From contig NZ_CP073089.1 in NCBI RefSeq assembly GCF_018137945.1, positions 2,480,001-2,544,000 of the forward strand: a DNA stretch of 64,000 nucleotides, read 5' to 3'. Position numbers and translations under genes: made by a program. This DNA comes from Brevibacterium sp. W7.2. Its GTDB lineage: Bacteria > Actinomycetota > Actinomycetes > Actinomycetales > Brevibacteriaceae. Below are positions 20,355 through 27,841 of this stretch, piece after piece. How positions within the stretch are numbered: the first letter of the stretch is position 1; the number at the start of each line of letters is the position of its first letter. Below the pieces are notes generated by a model. That model had not been told where the DNA came from. It made no database searches and saw nothing but the letters and a program-made list of their open reading frames with translations.

Positions 20355-21092
20355 ATGGGCTCATTCGGCGACATCTTCGGTTCGAACATCCTCCTCGAGG
20401 GCACCCTGCTGTTGGCGAGCTTCGTGCTCTGCTCGCTCATCGGCTTCGAACGGCAGTTCCGGCAGAAGAGCGCCGGCTATCGCACGCACGTCCTCGTCGG
20501 GATCGGCACGTGCGCGTTCACCCTCGTCTCCGCCTACGGGTTCGCCGGGGTCCTCGACAGCGACGTCCAGCTCGACCCTTCGCGGATCGCAGCCCAGATC
20601 GTCTCCGGCATCGGCTTCCTCGGCGCCGGAGTGATCTTCAAGGGCCGGAACATGGTGCGCGGGCTGACCACCGCAGCCTCGATCTGGGTGTGCGCCGCCG
20701 TCGGCATGGCGTGCGGGGCGGGAATGCTCGCCCTGGCCACGATGCTCACCGGCCTGCACCTGCTCACGCTCTTCGTCGTCGCCCCGCTCATCCGCAGGAT
20801 CCCCGACCGCAACCGCGGCAAACTGCTGCGCATCGTCTACCGCGACGGCGGCGGGGTGCTGCGGGAGATCCTCGGGGTGGCGAGCACGATGGGCTTCTCG
20901 AACACGATCCTCGATTCCCAGCGCTTCGAGGCCGAAGACGGTGCGAAGATGGTGCGCATCGACGTGAAGTTCGAGGGCAAGCGCCCCCTCGACCACCTCG
21001 TTCCGCTGCTCATGGAGCTCGACGGGGTCGACAAGGTGGCCCTGCGCGAGGACCGCGTCCACTCCGTCGATGCCGACGGCGACACCGTCTGA
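20355..21092 (+). CDS. MgtC/SapB family membrane protein
   Basis: A 245-residue protein with about five N-terminal membrane helices and a C-terminal ACT-like cytoplasmic domain (residues about 150-245). Family marks are LIGFERQFRQKSAGYRTHV, ASIWVCAAVGMACGAG and GFLGAGVIFK. MgtC proteins support growth at low Mg2+ and modulate ATP synthase in pathogens; other members have unknown roles. No Mg2+ riboswitch or MgtA-type ATPase is apparent nearby. Confidence 0.9.
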   Translation: MGSFGDIFGSNILLEGTLLLASFVLCSLIGFERQFRQKSAGYRTHVLVGIGTCAFTLVSAYGFAGVLDSDVQLDPSRIAAQIVSGIGFLGAGVIFKGRNMVRGLTTAASIWVCAAVGMACGAGMLALATMLTGLHLLTLFVVAPLIRRIPDRNRGKLLRIVYRDGGGVLREILGVASTMGFSNTILDSQRFEAEDGAKMVRIDVKFEGKRPLDHLVPLLMELDGVDKVALREDRVHSVDADGDTV

Positions 21093-21099
21093 GGCCGCA

Positions 21100-21141
21100 G
21101 CCTGACCCTTCAGCCTGCTTCCTCGGCCTGACCCCTCAGCC
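21100..21141. repeat. 16-bp direct repeat spanning the M20 stop
   Basis: GCCTGACCC[T/C]TCAGCC occurs at 21100-21115 and 21126-21141, 26 bp apart, in the 43-bp gap between convergent genes. The second copy contains the M20 stop (TCA on plus, 21136-21138). Confidence 0.65.
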
Positions 21142-22326
21142 GCGCTGCGACCGCTTCCAGGCCAGGGTGGCCAGAGCGGCGGCCTGATCGGCGAGGTGTC
21201 GGTCGTCGAAGAGGACCTCTGGTGAGTGGTTGACCGCCGCGGTGTCGGGGTCGACGCCCTCGGGGGTGACGAAGAGGAAGACGAACGCGCCGGGAACCTC
21301 CTCGAGGACGTAGGAGAAGTCCTCGGAGCCCATGACGGGGTCGGGGGCGTTGACGACGCGGTCGGCGCCGAAGGTCTCGGTGAGCGTCTCAAGGGTGAAC
21401 GCGGCCTCCGCGGCGTCGTTGACGGTCACGGGGTACTGCTCGTTCCACACCACCTCGGCGGTGCATCGGTGAGCTGCGGCGATCGAGTCGGCCAGGCGGG
21501 TCGCGAGCTCGGGGAACCGCTGCGTCGTCTCCGGGGACAGGGTGCGCACGGACATGCCCAGCGTCGCCGTCGACGGGATGATGTTGACGGCGCTGCCGGC
21601 GTCAAGGAGGGTCACCTCGGCGACGATGGGGTCGAAGACGCTGAAGGACCCGGTGATCATCGAGTACACCGCCTGCCCGAACTCGAGGAGGGGACGGACG
21701 GGATCGACCGCGTCCTGCGGTCGGGAGCTGTGGCCGCCCTTGCCGTGCATTGTCAGGTGGAAGGTGTTGGCGCCGGCCATGATCGAGCCGGGGCGGGTGA
21801 CGAACGTGCCGGGGACGCCGGGGGCGACGTGGATCGCGTAGGCGGCGTCGGGCATCTGGCCGGCGAGGTCGAACATGCCCTCGTCGATCATGATCTTCGC
21901 TCCGCCCTGCCCCTCTTCGCCGGGCTGGAACATGAAGACGACGGTGCCGGCGAGCTCGTCCTGGTGCGCGGCGAGGAGTGTGGCGGCGCCGACGAGGCCG
22001 GAGACGTGGAGGTCGTGGCCGCACGCGTGCATGTTCCCGTTCGTCGAGGCGAAGTCGAGGCCGGTGGCCTCGACGACGGGCAGGGCGTCCATGTCGCCGC
22101 GCAGGAGGATCGTCGGACCGGGCCGGCCGCCGCGGAGCACGGCGACGACAGAGCTGAGCTCACGGCCCAGGGTGATCTCGAGCGGCAGGCCCTCGAGCGC
22201 GTCGAGGATGCGCTGCTGGGTGAAGGGCAGATCGAGTCCGAGTTCCGGATTCCGGTGGAGGTCCCGGCGGAGGGCGGTGAGTTCAGCGCCGATCGCGGCG
22301 GCCTCGGCGGTGAAGTCGATCGTCAT
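21136..22326 (-). CDS. M20 family amidohydrolase
   Basis: A 396-residue M20D-type metallo-amidohydrolase, the family of hippurate hydrolase and IAA-amino-acid hydrolase, which cleave N-acyl amino acids. Metal-binding blocks are DMDALPV, MHACGHDLHVSGLVG, FMFQPGEEGQGGAK and the C-terminal MGSEDFSYVL. A dimerisation domain lies about residues 180-290. The start at 22326 is set by the SD GAAAGGA. It is third in a minus-strand series TetR, amidohydrolase, M20, with gaps of about 112 bp each, so the two hydrolases may act on one amide substrate series. Confidence 0.9.
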   Translation of the reverse strand: MTIDFTAEAAAIGAELTALRRDLHRNPELGLDLPFTQQRILDALEGLPLEITLGRELSSVVAVLRGGRPGPTILLRGDMDALPVVEATGLDFASTNGNMHACGHDLHVSGLVGAATLLAAHQDELAGTVVFMFQPGEEGQGGAKIMIDEGMFDLAGQMPDAAYAIHVAPGVPGTFVTRPGSIMAGANTFHLTMHGKGGHSSRPQDAVDPVRPLLEFGQAVYSMITGSFSVFDPIVAEVTLLDAGSAVNIIPSTATLGMSVRTLSPETTQRFPELATRLADSIAAAHRCTAEVVWNEQYPVTVNDAAEAAFTLETLTETFGADRVVNAPDPVMGSEDFSYVLEEVPGAFVFLFVTPEGVDPDTAAVNHSPEVLFDDRHLADQAAALATLAWKRSQRG

Positions 22327-22355
22327 GGTGGGGTGGTTCCTTTCGCGGTGGGTGC

Positions 22356-22425
22356 TCTGGTCGGTGATTGGTCGGGTCGGTGGTTGATCGGTGCTCGGGT
22401 CGGTGGGTGGTCGGGTCAAATGCTT
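22356..22425. repeat. G/T-rich imperfect direct repeats upstream of M20
   Basis: The 112-bp gap between the amidohydrolase and M20 genes contains several diverged copies of GGTCGGGTCGGTG/TGGT. They are imperfect and short. Confidence 0.4.
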
Positions 22426-22438
22426 CCGGTCGGGCGGA

Positions 22439-23839
22439 TCAGCGTGCGAGCAGCGGCGGGACGGGGGCGTCGGTGAGGCGCGCATCGATGTCCTTGACGA
22501 CGGTCCCGCCCTGCATGACGACCCTGATGCTGTCGGGATCGGCGAGCGGGGTGATGTCGGCGAGCGGATCGACATCGACGACGAGGAGGTCGGCGAGGCG
22601 GCCGGCTTCGATCGTGCCGACCTCGTCGTCGAGGCGCAGCAGCTGCGCTGCCGTCTGTGTTCCGGCGACGATCGCCTGCATCGGAGTGAGGCCGAGTTCG
22701 ACGGCGTGGACGGGTTCGCGGAGGTTCTCACCGTGCGGGCAGACTCCGGCATCGGTGCCGAGTGCCACCTTCACTCCGGCGGCGAGTGCGGCGGCGACGC
22801 GTTCGCGGGCGATCGCCGACCAGCGCACCTTCTTCTCGTAGAGGTACGCGGGCACGACGGCGGGGTCGGGTACGCGCAGTGCGCTGCTGAGTGTAGGCAC
22901 GAGGAATGTGCCGCTGGTGAGCATGAGGTCGATGCCCTCATCGTCGATGCCGTAGCCGTGTTCGACCGAGCGGACGCCCCCGCGGATCGCCGCCTTGATC
23001 CCGGCGGCGCCCTGGGCGTGGGCGGCAACGGGCTGACCTGCACGTTTGGCGGTCTCGGCGACGATGAGACGAACGTGTTCCTCAGGGACGCCGAGGTCGT
23101 CGGGAGTGTCGGAGGGACTCGAGACGCCGCCGGTCGTGCAGACCTTGATGACATCGGCACCGGAGCGGACGAGGAGTCGGACGGTGCGCCGCACCTCGTC
23201 GTCGGTGTCGATGATCGGGTCGACGGGCAGGTGCATAGGCACTTCGCGGCCGTTGGGCAGCGTGAAGTCGGTGTGACCGCCGGTCGGTGAGAGGGCGGAG
23301 ATCGCCAGATGCAGGCGCGGGCCCTGGATGAGGCCGTACCCGATGGCGTCGCGGAACCCGCGGTCGATGCCGCCGAGGTCGCGTGCCGTGGTCACTCCTG
23401 CCATGAGGGTGCGGCGGGCGTTGAGGGCGGTGCGCAGGGTGCGCTCGGTGGCGAAGCGGTCGGCGTCGGCGGTCTGGTCTTCGATGGAGAGACCGAGATG
23501 GACGTGGCAGTCGATGAAACCGGGCAGAACGGTGGCCCCGCGCAGATCGATCGTGCGTGCGCCCGTGCGGGGACGATGGGCGCTGGGGCCGACGCTCGCC
23601 GAGGCGGTTCCCGGTTCTCCGGTCATCGGCTGCGGCTCAGGCTCGCCGGGCACAGCTCCCGACTCCCGCGGTCCGGACCGTTCACGGCGTGCCGGTCCCG
23701 CGTAGACGATGCGATCGCCGTCGATCTCGATCTCGGCGTCGAGGACGGGGTCCCGTCCGGTGCCGTCGATGAGTCGAGCCCCCGTGAGCAGCAGGTGCTC
23801 GGTGCCCGGAACGGTGGCGGGCAGGTGGGCCGCGGCCAT
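22439..23839 (-). CDS. Amidohydrolase (imidazolonepropionase/prolidase-like)
   Basis: A 466-residue TIM-barrel amidohydrolase. Metal-site motifs are FIDCHVHLGLS (HxH) at about residue 120, later histidines in VAAHAQGAAG and SVEHGYGID, and the terminal aspartate in LGTDAGVCPHGEN. This pattern matches the Sgx9260-type group of Zn-dependent peptidases and lactonases that act on Xaa-Arg/Lys or Xaa-Pro amides. The start ATG at 23839 follows GAAAGGATC. A 40-residue Pro/Ser-rich insertion sits before the HxH loop. It lies directly downstream of a TetR gene. Confidence 0.88.
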   Translation of the reverse strand: MAAAHLPATVPGTEHLLLTGARLIDGTGRDPVLDAEIEIDGDRIVYAGPARRERSGPRESGAVPGEPEPQPMTGEPGTASASVGPSAHRPRTGARTIDLRGATVLPGFIDCHVHLGLSIEDQTADADRFATERTLRTALNARRTLMAGVTTARDLGGIDRGFRDAIGYGLIQGPRLHLAISALSPTGGHTDFTLPNGREVPMHLPVDPIIDTDDEVRRTVRLLVRSGADVIKVCTTGGVSSPSDTPDDLGVPEEHVRLIVAETAKRAGQPVAAHAQGAAGIKAAIRGGVRSVEHGYGIDDEGIDLMLTSGTFLVPTLSSALRVPDPAVVPAYLYEKKVRWSAIARERVAAALAAGVKVALGTDAGVCPHGENLREPVHAVELGLTPMQAIVAGTQTAAQLLRLDDEVGTIEAGRLADLLVVDVDPLADITPLADPDSIRVVMQGGTVVKDIDARLTDAPVPPLLAR

Positions 23840-23883
23840 GGTGATCCTTTCGGGTCGTATCGAGTGGTGGTCGTATCGCCGGG

Positions 23884-23928
23884 TGGCCAGCCGTGTGGCG
23901 GCCAGCCGTGTGGCGGTCAATCGCGCGG
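23884..23928. repeat. 15-bp imperfect tandem repeat before the amidohydrolase
   Basis: Two near-identical units with core GGCCAGCCGTGTGGC are followed by a degenerate third (GGTCAATCGCGCGGT) in the gap between the TetR and amidohydrolase genes. Confidence 0.6.
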
Positions 23929-23951
23929 TGGTCTCGCCGGCACGGCCGGTC

Positions 23952-24548
23952 TCAGTGCTCCGCGCCGACGAGGGATCTCGCCAGGGTGCGGTATCTGTCC
24001 GTGAGCGCAGCGTCGTCCGGCAGTGGACTCTCGGTACGGAGTGTCATCGTGAAGAGGGTGAGTCCGGCGAGCGTGTCGAGGATGAGATCGTGGTCGAGCG
24101 CGGCGCTCATCTGTCCGCGATCGACGGCGCGGGCAAGGATCGCCCGGCCCCTGGCATGGCGCTCCTCCATGAAGTCGGCGGAGATGAGGGGGATGACGTC
24201 CATGTTGAACATCGCGAGCAGGAGGCCGTTTCCGTGCGTGCGGACGCCGAGCGAGCGGCGGAAGTTCTCGATGTTCTGCCACGCATGCGCGACGAGATCG
24301 TCGACGACGTCGCCGGTGTCGGGCATCTCGCCGAGTTCGAGGGTGTCGAGGATGGCGGCGGCGACGAGTTCGGGTTTGGTGGGCCAGCGGCGGTAGATCG
24401 CCGTCTTCCCGCAGCCGACGGTGGTGGCGATGCTCTCGATGCGCAGGTTCATGAAGCCGTGCTCCGCGACCTCGGCGCGCACAGCGGCGAGCACGCGGTC
24501 GGTGAGCTCGGGGTCGAGCGGTCGACCCTTCGGTGTGGCCTGCGTCAT
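23952..24548 (-). CDS. TetR family transcriptional regulator
   Basis: A 198-residue TetR protein. The helix-turn-helix lies at about residues 30-65 (LRIESIATTVGCGKTAIYRRW) and the C-terminal domain is of TetR_C_16-like type (HAWQNIENFRRSLGVRTHGNG). It is first in the minus-strand series leading to the amidohydrolase and M20 genes, so autoregulation together with these hydrolases is the simplest model. Another TetR gene starts upstream on the same strand, 76 bp away. Confidence 0.88.
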   Translation of the reverse strand: MTQATPKGRPLDPELTDRVLAAVRAEVAEHGFMNLRIESIATTVGCGKTAIYRRWPTKPELVAAAILDTLELGEMPDTGDVVDDLVAHAWQNIENFRRSLGVRTHGNGLLLAMFNMDVIPLISADFMEERHARGRAILARAVDRGQMSAALDHDLILDTLAGLTLFTMTLRTESPLPDDAALTDRYRTLARSLVGAEH

Positions 24549-24624
24549 GGGCCGAGCCTTTCACGCAGGTCTCTCGTTCCGCAACACTGCGTATCGTTTG
24601 TCTCGGATCGTGGTGACCGCGGGA

Positions 24625-25227
24625 TCAGCTCTCGAGCTCGGCGAGGAGCGCGGCCATCGACCCGGTGACGCGCGGTCGGACCGCCGGACCGAGCACGGCA
24701 GTCTGGACGATGCCGCCCTGGACCATCGCGAGTGCCGCCGGTGACGTCTCGCGTGCACGCGCCTGCGCCACCATTTCGTCGAGACCGGCAGTGCGGTGGA
24801 AATAGGCGGCGAGGTAGGTCTCGAAGCGGGCCTGCACCTCGGCGAAGATCTTCTCGGCGATCGCCGCGAACTCAGGCACGCGGGCGGCTTCGCCCCAGAC
24901 TTGGAGGACGAGAGAGGGGAACGGGGTGTCGTCGAGAATCGCATCGAGCAGCCGCGGGAAGACGACGCTGGGCGGCGGCACCGCCTCGGTGTCATCGAGA
25001 TCGCCGAGCACGGTGATGCGCTCCTCCATGATCCGCTGACCGGCGGCGACCATGAGTTCGGACTTCGAGGAGTAGTAGAGGTAGACGGCCCCCGCCGACA
25101 GGTCGGCCTCCTTGACGATGTCGGCCATCGACGCCGCCGCGAAGCCCTTGCGCGCGAAGCATGCGAGCGCGGCGTCCTGGATGCGCGTGCGCATCGCAGC
25201 CTTGTGTTCCTCTGTGACCTTCGGCAC
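24625..25227 (-). CDS. TetR family transcriptional regulator of the divergent membrane protein
   Basis: A 200-residue TetR protein with helix-turn-helix AAASMADIVKEADLSAGAVY and LYYSSKSEL. It is transcribed away from a membrane protein gene, and the 90-bp control region contains inverted AAAACGAATG arms overlapping a promoter. That arrangement indicates direct repression of the divergent gene and of itself. Ligand unknown. Confidence 0.9.
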   Translation of the reverse strand: MPKVTEEHKAAMRTRIQDAALACFARKGFAAASMADIVKEADLSAGAVYLYYSSKSELMVAAGQRIMEERITVLGDLDDTEAVPPPSVVFPRLLDAILDDTPFPSLVLQVWGEAARVPEFAAIAEKIFAEVQARFETYLAAYFHRTAGLDEMVAQARARETSPAALAMVQGGIVQTAVLGPAVRPRVTGSMAALLAELES

Positions 25228-25237
25228 CGATCCCCCA

Positions 25238-25301
25238 AAAACGAATGTTCATTCTTGATTAATTGTAGACCACGGCGTAAAAATGAACGTGCATTCGTTT
25301 T
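25238..25301. promoter_or_regulatory. TetR operator pair overlapping a sigma70-like promoter
   Basis: Inverted arms AAAACGAATG (25238-25247) and CATTCGTTTT (25292-25301) bracket the region. Each contains a dyad: GAATG-TT-CATTC at 25243-25254, and a looser GAACGTGCATTC at 25285-25296. Between them lies TTGATT (25255-25260), a 17-bp spacer, and TAAAAA (25278-25283), a good plus-strand promoter for the membrane protein. The second dyad overlaps the region just after the -10. Confidence 0.75.
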
Positions 25302-25317
25302 CGAGGATTGGACGACC

Positions 25318-26640
25318 ATGACCACGAGACTTCTCAGGACCTCTTCCGACTCCGGAAGCGGTGCTCCGGGGACCGACGGCGACGACGACCACCTCGGCGC
25401 CGACTCCGCGGACCAAGCCGCTGATCAGGGCGGGGATCGAGGCAGAGCCGCTGGTGCGAGCGGGGACCAGGCAGCGGATCCCGCCCCCGGCGCGATCGGC
25501 GATGAGCTGCCGAAGCACAGTGTCGGACGCGCGATCCTCGTCGCCCTGTTCGCGGCGGCGATCGTCAGCATCGTCCTTCTGGCATTCAGCTGGCCGACGG
25601 TGACGGCCGACCCGAAGGACCTGCCCATGGCCGCCGTCGGCGACAGCGCTCAGGTCGAGCAGATCACGAGCAGTGCACCGGAGGGAATGCTCGATCTCGA
25701 GCGCGTGAACACCCGCGCCGAGGCGGAGCAGATGATCCGGGAGCGCGAGGTCTACGGGGCATTCGTCCTCGGTGGCGAGGACCCGGAAATCCTCGTCTCC
25801 TCGGCGGCGTCGCCGGCGGTGGCTCAACAGCTGAGAGGCCTCGCCGCGCAGATGCAGCAGTCCATCGACTCCCAGGCGATCTCGGGGATGCAGGACGGCA
25901 TGGAGCAGATGCAGGAGGCACTCGAGGCGGCTGCTCGGGCGGCCGAGAACCCGCAGGCGCCGGGTCAGGCTCCCAGCGTCGCCGGTGGAGGAGAGGGTGC
26001 GGGCACGCTGCCGGATGCCTCGGCGATGGACGTCCCGCAGGTCACGGTCACCGATGTCGTGCCGCTCTCCGACGACGATGCGACAGGGGCCGGGCTGGCG
26101 ATCGCGGGACTGCCGCTGTCGATCGGCGGCATCGTCGGTGGTGTTCTCACCAGCACTCTTGTGCATTCGCGGCGGATGAGAGCCGTCGCGGTCGTCGCCT
26201 ATGGGGCCTTCGGTGGAATTGCGCTCTCCCTCATCCTCCAGACGTGGTTCGGCATCCTGCAGGGAGAGTTCTGGCTGAATGCGCTCGCAGCCGGGCTGGC
26301 GGTGGCGTCGACGGCGGCGATCATCAACGGCTTCGTGTCGCTCATGGGTCCGGGCGGCATCGCGATCGGTGCCGTGCTCACGATGTTCATCGGCAATCCG
26401 ATCTCCTCGCTCACTCAACCGAAGGAGTTCCTCGCCGGGGCCTGGGGCGACATCGGCCAGTTCTTCGTGCCGGGCGCGGCGGGCACACTGCTCCGCGACA
26501 TCTCGTACTTCCCCGATGCGCCGATGGCGATGTCGTGGTGGGTGCTCGTCGCGTGGTTCGTCCTCGGCATCGCCCTCATCCTCATCGGCCACCTGCGTGC
26601 GCATGCGAAGCTCGTCGCCGCGCAAGCCGGGAAGGGCTGA
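25318..26640 (+). CDS. TetR-controlled membrane protein, YhgE/ABC-2 permease-like
   Basis: A 440-residue protein: an acidic Gly/Asp-rich N-terminus (1-65), one membrane helix (about 75-95), a roughly 190-residue external domain with a Met/Gln/Glu-rich helix (residues 170-215), then five or six C-terminal helices. The layout, one helix, a large extracytoplasmic domain and a six-helix ABC-2-like half, matches YhgE/Pip or DUF3533 proteins, which are linked to export or phage adsorption. No ATPase gene is adjacent. The SD GAGG lies 11 bases before the ATG at 25318. Substrate unknown. Confidence 0.72.
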   Translation: MTTRLLRTSSDSGSGAPGTDGDDDHLGADSADQAADQGGDRGRAAGASGDQAADPAPGAIGDELPKHSVGRAILVALFAAAIVSIVLLAFSWPTVTADPKDLPMAAVGDSAQVEQITSSAPEGMLDLERVNTRAEAEQMIREREVYGAFVLGGEDPEILVSSAASPAVAQQLRGLAAQMQQSIDSQAISGMQDGMEQMQEALEAAARAAENPQAPGQAPSVAGGGEGAGTLPDASAMDVPQVTVTDVVPLSDDDATGAGLAIAGLPLSIGGIVGGVLTSTLVHSRRMRAVAVVAYGAFGGIALSLILQTWFGILQGEFWLNALAAGLAVASTAAIINGFVSLMGPGGIAIGAVLTMFIGNPISSLTQPKEFLAGAWGDIGQFFVPGAAGTLLRDISYFPDAPMAMSWWVLVAWFVLGIALILIGHLRAHAKLVAAQAGKG

Positions 26641-26668
26641 GCCCTCGCGGCTTGAGGGACAGACATTC

Positions 26669-26746
26669 GCCTGCCCGGATGCGGTGACCCACCGCATCGG
26701 GGCCGGCACTCCACTTCCGGGGATGACTCACCGCGACCGGGCAGGC
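26669..26746 (+). terminator. Nested hairpins after the membrane protein
   Basis: A 10-bp outer stem (26669-26678 with 26737-26746) encloses a 9-bp inner stem (26678-26686 with 26690-26698). It lies within 110 bp downstream of the membrane protein stop in the gap 26641-26912, where I see no gene. Confidence 0.5.
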
Positions 26747-26912
26747 TGGGGGTAGGAGGTTCGGGCACTGACGGCATAGGCTCGAATGAATGACGAAGTC
26801 GTCGGCATGCGAACCTCGCTGCAGGGTCGGCACCGACACCGGAACCGGCTCCGCAGCGAACTGGTGCCACAGCGAACCGCGACTTCAGACACTCAGCGAG
26901 GAGGGTGAGACA

Positions 26913-27815
26913 GTGACCGATCCCGCGTCGGAGAACGCACGCGATCCACGCGACGAGGCAACAGAACGAGACTCACCCGCGCCCGGCGGACCCAGTGACC
27001 CCGGCGTGATGATCTGCCGCAACTGCGGAGTGGAGACCAGTCCTCCTCCCTCGGCGGTGTGCCCGATCTGTGCCGATGAACGCCAGTGGGTGCCGCGCTC
27101 GGGCCAGGAGTGGGTGAGCCGAGATGACCTCGAGGCCGAGGGCCACCGTGTCGTCATCGACGAGCGCGAACCTGGGCTTCATGCTCTGCGCGTCGAACCG
27201 AGGCTCGGCATCGGGCAGACGTGCTATCTCGCCCAGACGTCGGAGGGCAACCTTCTCTTCGACGTGCCGCCATACATCGACGCCGAAGCAGTGGCGGCCG
27301 TGGCCGCGTTCGGTGGAGTCGCAGCGATCGTCCCGAGTCATCCGCACATGTTCGGCATGCAGCTCGCGTGGAGCGCCGCGTTCGATGATGCCTCGGTGCA
27401 CGTCTGCGCTCGAGATCGCGAATGGCTGCAGAGACAAGGTCCCGCCATCGAGTTCTTCGACGACGGCACCGAGCCGCTCCCCCAGGTCTCGGTGCACCGA
27501 GTCGGCGGTCATTTCCCCGGCAGTGTGCTTGCCCTGTGGGAAGGAGGAGACGGTAGCGGCGTCATGCTCGCTGGCGATTCGATCGGGCCGGTCGTGCGCG
27601 ACGGGTGGGTGACGTTCATGCGCAGCTTCCCCAACTACCTGCCGCTCTCCGCTGCGGTCGTGCAGCGCATCGCCGCCTCGGTGTCGGATCTCGATTTCGA
27701 CCGCATGTACGGCAACTTCGGTCAGACGATCACCGGAGGAGCCCACGCGGCAGTGCAGTCTTCGGCCGACCGTTATGCCCGGTGGGTCTCCGGCGAGTAC
27801 GACGATCTCACCTGA
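26913..27815 (+). CDS. MBL-fold protein with zinc ribbon and atypical metal motif
   Basis: A 300-residue protein. Residues about 30-55 hold a CxxC pair set (CRNCG and CPICAD) of zinc-ribbon type. The rest resembles a metallo-beta-lactamase fold: VPSHPHMFGMQLAWS at the position of HxHxDH, GGHFPGSVLALWEGG and MLAGDSIGPV. The usual Asp-His of HxHxDH reads Phe-Gly here, so a normal binuclear site is doubtful. The start is GTG at 26913 because GAGGAGGG lies upstream; the ATG at 26790 has no SD. It is convergent with the HNH gene. Function unknown. Confidence 0.75.
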   Translation: MTDPASENARDPRDEATERDSPAPGGPSDPGVMICRNCGVETSPPPSAVCPICADERQWVPRSGQEWVSRDDLEAEGHRVVIDEREPGLHALRVEPRLGIGQTCYLAQTSEGNLLFDVPPYIDAEAVAAVAAFGGVAAIVPSHPHMFGMQLAWSAAFDDASVHVCARDREWLQRQGPAIEFFDDGTEPLPQVSVHRVGGHFPGSVLALWEGGDGSGVMLAGDSIGPVVRDGWVTFMRSFPNYLPLSAAVVQRIAASVSDLDFDRMYGNFGQTITGGAHAAVQSSADRYARWVSGEYDDLT

Positions 27816-27841
27816 CTTCGCAGAGGACGACGTCACGACTG

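Noticed and set aside
20355..21092. Mg2+-responsive leader before mgtC
   Set aside because: The spacer holds a hairpin belonging to the upstream gene and a short direct repeat, but no convincing riboswitch layout.
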